Source of the DNA: Thermoleptolyngbya sichuanensis A183
Lineage (GTDB): Bacteria; Cyanobacteriota; Cyanobacteriia; Elainellales; Elainellaceae
Direction: 5' to 3'
Assembly (NCBI RefSeq): GCF_013177315.1
Contig: NZ_CP053661.1
Location: forward strand, 3,410,001 to 3,474,000
DNA: 64,000 nt
The position numbers and the translations under genes are program-made. Positions 61,181 to 64,000 of the stretch are shown piece after piece (positions within the stretch are counted from its first letter, which is position 1; the number at the start of each line of letters is the position of its first letter). The notes under the pieces were generated by a model. That model was not told the DNA's origin. It was given only the letters and a program-made list of their open reading frames with translations, and did no database searches.

Positions 61181-61518
61181 AAGGCGTTAGGATGTAAGTC
61201 TTTGGCTTAAACTGTAGGGTTCTCTTTAGGAAAATTCAATATTTATTACAATCCTTTATGAACCAGCTTCAGCAAAATAAGGCATCCTATGAGCCAGTCT
61301 ATTCAAGGGGGCTAAGCTTCCATCCCCTTCAATCCCTAAGACTCCTAGCTCAAGTTTTGTCCCGCCTACAGCATCCCTTGAAATCTGCCCCCCAGATCGT
61401 ATTGTGTGTGACGTTTAGGCAAAAATTCTGATCGCTTCTGATTTCAGACTTATTTTGCCTCTGCGTTTTTTTGGCATATTTTCTGTTTCGGGGGGCAGAT
61501 GTATACCCAGCCAGTGAA
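61181..61518. other. Intergenic region between DUF1816 and rlmB
   Basis: 338 bp, AT-rich on the DUF1816 side, where its promoter should be. No gene, hairpin terminator or repeat of note. Confidence 0.5.
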
Positions 61519-62916
61519 TCACTTGGCGATCGCCGGACTGAGCGAGAGCGTATTCGTCCAGCGCTGGCGATACACCTCATACAGCGCCATACCCGCGGCC
61601 ACCGAGGCATTCAGGCTGGCTGTTTTGCCCCGCAGCGGAATCGACACCAGCACATCGCAACTGCGCTGCGTCAGCATGTTTAGCCCGTCACCCTCGGAGC
61701 CGACCACCAGCACCGTCGCCCTGTGAAACGTGACCGTGTTGATCGACTGCCCCGCTTCTGCGTCGGTGCCGTAAATCCAGAACCCTTCGGCTTTCAACTC
61801 TTCGAGCGCTCGTCCCAGGTTGACCACGCGGGCGATCGCCAGGTTTTCCAATGCACCCGCCGCGACTTTCATCACCGTTGAGGTAACACCGACCGAGCGC
61901 CGTTGCGGGATCACGATGCCCTGAGCGCCCAGCGCTTCGGCCGTGCGAATAATTGCACCCAGGTTGTGGGGATCGGTGATGCCGTCCACTGCTACCAGCA
62001 CGGGCTGTTCGGTTGCGGCTTTGGCCTGGGCAATCAGGTCGCCCAATTCCAGATATTCATAGGGAGCAACCTGCGCCACGATGCCCTGATGCGTTGCGCC
62101 GTGGGTCAGATGGTCGAGCCGTCGATTGTCTACCTCGTCGATGACGGCTCCGTTGCTCTTGGCTTTTTGCAGCAGCGTATGGAAGCGGGGATCGTAGCGC
62201 AGGCGCGGCGTGACCCAGATGCGGTTAAGCTGGCGATCGCTCTCTAGGGCCGCCACCAGCGTATGACGACCATAGATCAAATCGAGGCTGGCTTCTTCGG
62301 ATTCATGCAGTTCATTGCCGAGGCTCTCCGTGGCCCTATAGCGGGCTTCCGAAACGTCCCCAAAGTTCCTCGGTTGGGATGTGCCGCGATCGCTCTCCCA
62401 GGCTGGTCGGGGCGGTTTGCGGCCGGGGCGATCGCTCCCGTCTCTGCCTGGCGCAGCGGCCGGGCGGCGGGAAATAGGTCGAACCTGGTCACCGGAAAGG
62501 CGGACGGGCCGGTCTGGGCTAAATTTGGCTTTGGCGGGCTTGTCTGCATCACTGCGACGACGGGCAGGGCGATCGCCCACTGATTGCTCTGGCTGCCTCT
62601 GATCCGACGGTCTGGCGCTGTAGGAGTCTCTGGCAGGACGATCAGGGCGATCGCCCGAAAACTTTCTGCCCGCAGGTTTGCCGTAGCGATCGCCAGAAGG
62701 CTTTCGACTCGCAGATCCGTCACCATAGCGATCGCCCCGATCGTCGCCTGCTGCCCGCTCACTAAAGTAGCGATCGCCCGCCGACTTTCCGCCTGCCGAC
62801 TTTCCGCCCGAAAACTTTCGCCCGCCCCCGCCTGCACGCGGTTTGCCTGGTCGGGATGAACCCTGTCCTTTGCGCGGGGACGACCCCCGGTTTGAGTCGC
62901 GGTTTTGAGCAGCCAT
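61519..62916 (-). CDS. rlmB: 23S rRNA (guanosine-2'-O-)-methyltransferase RlmB-like, long basic N terminus
   Basis: 465-aa SPOUT enzyme; the family methylates the 2'-OH of G2251 in 23S rRNA. Residues about 212-290: RNA-substrate-binding domain ([20 protein letters not shown]). About 305-465: TrmH fold with motif 1 [20 protein letters not shown], motif 2 [11 protein letters not shown] and motif 3 [20 protein letters not shown], which form the knotted SAM site. The first 200 residues are disordered, rich in Gly, Arg, Ser and Asp, with repeated [11 protein letters not shown] units. Many of these are encoded around HIP1 octamers. Such long tails are common in cyanobacterial RlmB and may bind RNA. 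mrnC lies 210 bp upstream on the same strand. Confidence 0.94.
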   Translation of the reverse strand: MAAQNRDSNRGSSPRKGQGSSRPGKPRAGGGGRKFSGGKSAGGKSAGDRYFSERAAGDDRGDRYGDGSASRKPSGDRYGKPAGRKFSGDRPDRPARDSYSARPSDQRQPEQSVGDRPARRRSDADKPAKAKFSPDRPVRLSGDQVRPISRRPAAAPGRDGSDRPGRKPPRPAWESDRGTSQPRNFGDVSEARYRATESLGNELHESEEASLDLIYGRHTLVAALESDRQLNRIWVTPRLRYDPRFHTLLQKAKSNGAVIDEVDNRRLDHLTHGATHQGIVAQVAPYEYLELGDLIAQAKAATEQPVLVAVDGITDPHNLGAIIRTAEALGAQGIVIPQRRSVGVTSTVMKVAAGALENLAIARVVNLGRALEELKAEGFWIYGTDAEAGQSINTVTFHRATVLVVGSEGDGLNMLTQRSCDVLVSIPLRGKTASLNASVAAGMALYEVYRQRWTNTLSLSPAIAK

Positions 62917-63126
62917 GAGTCTCCTTCCCTGACGTAGTCGTAGTGTCCAAATGTCTAAGACGCGCCGGGCAGTAAAACCGTCAGCATCTCCGGGTTTCTA
63001 GCATAGCGGAGCCAGCTCCAAATTGGGGGAAAATCAACACGATTCCCTGACCAAAGATTTCTTGCGATTTCGTTTCAGTTTCTTAAGCGAGCGGAGGGCA
63101 GATTGCAACGGATCTATACAGGTCTA

Positions 63127-63609
63127 TCAGGCTTTTTCACCGCCTCTCTCACCGCCTTTTTCACCGCTTGCTTCTGGCGGGGGCTTCAAGTTTTCGAGGG
63201 GCTGCATCTGTGCCAGCAACTCCTGCAATCGCCCCGGATTGCTGAGATACAGGTATCCCAGCAGCGTTTCTAGACCTGTGGCCTGACGATAAATTTCAGC
63301 ATCCACCCGCCGGGGGCCTCGCTGAGCCGCATTGCGCCCTCGCCGCACAATGTCTTGCTCCTGTTCGGTGAGATGGCTAGAGAGCGATCGCACTTGGGCG
63401 GCCTGGCTTTCGGCCCGCACCTGCTCCACGACTTGCCGATGATAGTCTTGAATGCGTTTGGGCGGCAGCAGGCAGGCTATCCGTACATGCAGTTCGTACA
63501 CTGCATCGCCCACGTAGGCCAATGCCGCCGGAGAGAGCCGCTGGAGGTCTTGCTCCCGGAATCCCTTCTCAGCGGGGCACGACCCGGCCGCATCAAGACC
63601 GCTTGGCAT
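63127..63609 (-). CDS. mrnC: Mini-ribonuclease III (MrnC)
   Basis: 160-aa RNase III-type nuclease lacking the dsRNA-binding domain; it matures 23S rRNA ends in Bacillus and cyanobacteria. [20 protein letters not shown] supplies the D-x-x-(Y)E signature, and [20 protein letters not shown] with [13 protein letters not shown] the second acidic cluster. The C terminus is Gly/Glu/Lys repeats ([12 protein letters not shown]). The ATG at 63609 overlaps the end of the STAS gene by 17 bp, so they are translated together. Followed by rlmB, giving a 23S rRNA processing and modification set. Confidence 0.93.
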   Translation of the reverse strand: MPSGLDAAGSCPAEKGFREQDLQRLSPAALAYVGDAVYELHVRIACLLPPKRIQDYHRQVVEQVRAESQAAQVRSLSSHLTEQEQDIVRRGRNAAQRGPRRVDAEIYRQATGLETLLGYLYLSNPGRLQELLAQMQPLENLKPPPEASGEKGGERGGEKA

Positions 63610-63985
63610 TCTCCAGCGCTGCCTCGACGTTGGGCTGAATCTTGAAAAACTGCTCCAAACGCACCATTTTGATCGTCTGCATGACGCGGGAGTTGGCGAT
63701 CAGTTGCAGCTTGCCATTTGCCTGCTGCACTTTCTTGGCCACCTGCACCAGCGCTCCAATGCCGGAGCTATCAATAAAGTCAATCTGGGACATGTCGAGG
63801 ATGACGCTAGACGGCCCCTCCTCTACATATTTATCGACAACCTTGCGGAAGGTGGGTTCAGAAAACGCATCGAGAAGCCCCGCGAGGCGGAAGACCTGGC
63901 TGTTGTCTCGCACCTCCCGAGTGCCGCGCAAGCTCACCGTTAAAGTAAGTGTCTCAGGAATAAGAACCTCCCCGCTGGCGTTCAA
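63593..63985 (-). CDS. STAS-domain anti-sigma factor antagonist
   Basis: 130-aa (possibly longer) SpoIIAA-like protein. [20 protein letters not shown] is the core strand-helix. [20 protein letters not shown] contains the conserved DSSGIGAL with the Ser that anti-sigma kinases phosphorylate. The rest ([20 protein letters not shown]) matches family ends. It regulates a partner-switching cascade; no RsbW-type kinase is in view. The listed start is TTG at 63985, but the frame is open to the window edge, so the true start may lie outside. Confidence 0.9.
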   Translation of the reverse strand: MNASGEVLIPETLTLTVSLRGTREVRDNSQVFRLAGLLDAFSEPTFRKVVDKYVEEGPSSVILDMSQIDFIDSSGIGALVQVAKKVQQANGKLQLIANSRVMQTIKMVRLEQFFKIQPNVEAALENAKRS

Positions 63986-64000
63986 CTCAGCGCTGTGTCT

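Overview
This window is cyanobacterial chromosome. The octamer GCGATCGC (HIP1) is very dense inside and outside genes. Gene content points the same way: an NADPH-thioredoxin reductase C (reductase plus thioredoxin in one chain), an SLH-domain porin, a DUF1816 protein, a TIGR02652-type protein, a Coq4-like protein and a VTE6/DUF92 protein. The many short tandem repeats, DICT/GAF and PAS signalling proteins, a giant caspase-WD40 protein and a CHAT-TPR protein suggest a filamentous, Leptolyngbya-like lineage. That placement is inference. I saw no rRNA, tRNA or CRISPR array.

Layout. 0.2-5.4 kb: Crp/Fnr regulator, exported glycine-zipper protein, four-PAS protein, then a nucleoside-salvage pair (deoxyribosyltransferase and CNT nucleoside transporter). 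5.9-12.6 kb: SLH porin, a gene-poor stretch, a single-domain response regulator and a receiver-GAF-GAF histidine kinase. 12.6-21 kb: tadA, NTRC, a TPR gene split by a complete 1517-bp insertion sequence, a lipoprotein, an O-methyltransferase and a VTE6-like protein; most intergenic gaps here carry arrays of TTCGTTC/GAACGAA. 21-29 kb: DICT-GAF kinase, GT2 glycosyltransferase, Coq4-like protein, two VOC proteins, redoxin-2OG oxygenase fusion, gamma-type carbonic anhydrase and TIGR02652. 29-42.4 kb: caspase-nSTAND-WD40 protein (1812 aa), hflX, galE and a CHAT-TPR protein. 42.4-43.6 kb: a decaying patch with a nonsense-interrupted restriction-like gene and a HepT remnant. 43.6-47.7 kb: FAD oxidoreductase with SLH repeats and a TPR protein ending in a CPBP-type intramembrane protease. 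48-57.2 kb: a minus-strand surface-glycan cluster (glycosyltransferases, FkbM methyltransferases, two sulfotransferase-like proteins, GDP-mannose 4,6-dehydratase, coiled-coil proteins), several members translationally coupled. 57.4-64 kb: HEPN remnant, ubiD, small unknowns, DUF1816, rlmB, mrnC and a STAS anti-anti-sigma protein.

The strongest unusual signals are mobile or repetitive DNA. (1) A 161-bp MITE occurs three times; two copies keep perfect 9-bp target duplications. (2) A fourth, 154-bp element shares its termini (CTGGTTGNCTGACA) but has an unrelated interior and a 10-bp duplication. (3) An insertion sequence can be removed on paper to restore one continuous 459-codon TPR reading frame. 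(4) A small palindromic repeat of about 33 bp lies inside coding sequences in different frames. (5) Many 9-21-bp tandem repeats sit at gene 5' ends and in gaps. Functionally, the 48-57 kb cluster looks like a pathway for a sulfated, methylated, GDP-sugar-based surface polymer. The caspase/CHAT/CPBP set between 29 and 48 kb gives three putative proteolytic modules fused to repeat scaffolds.
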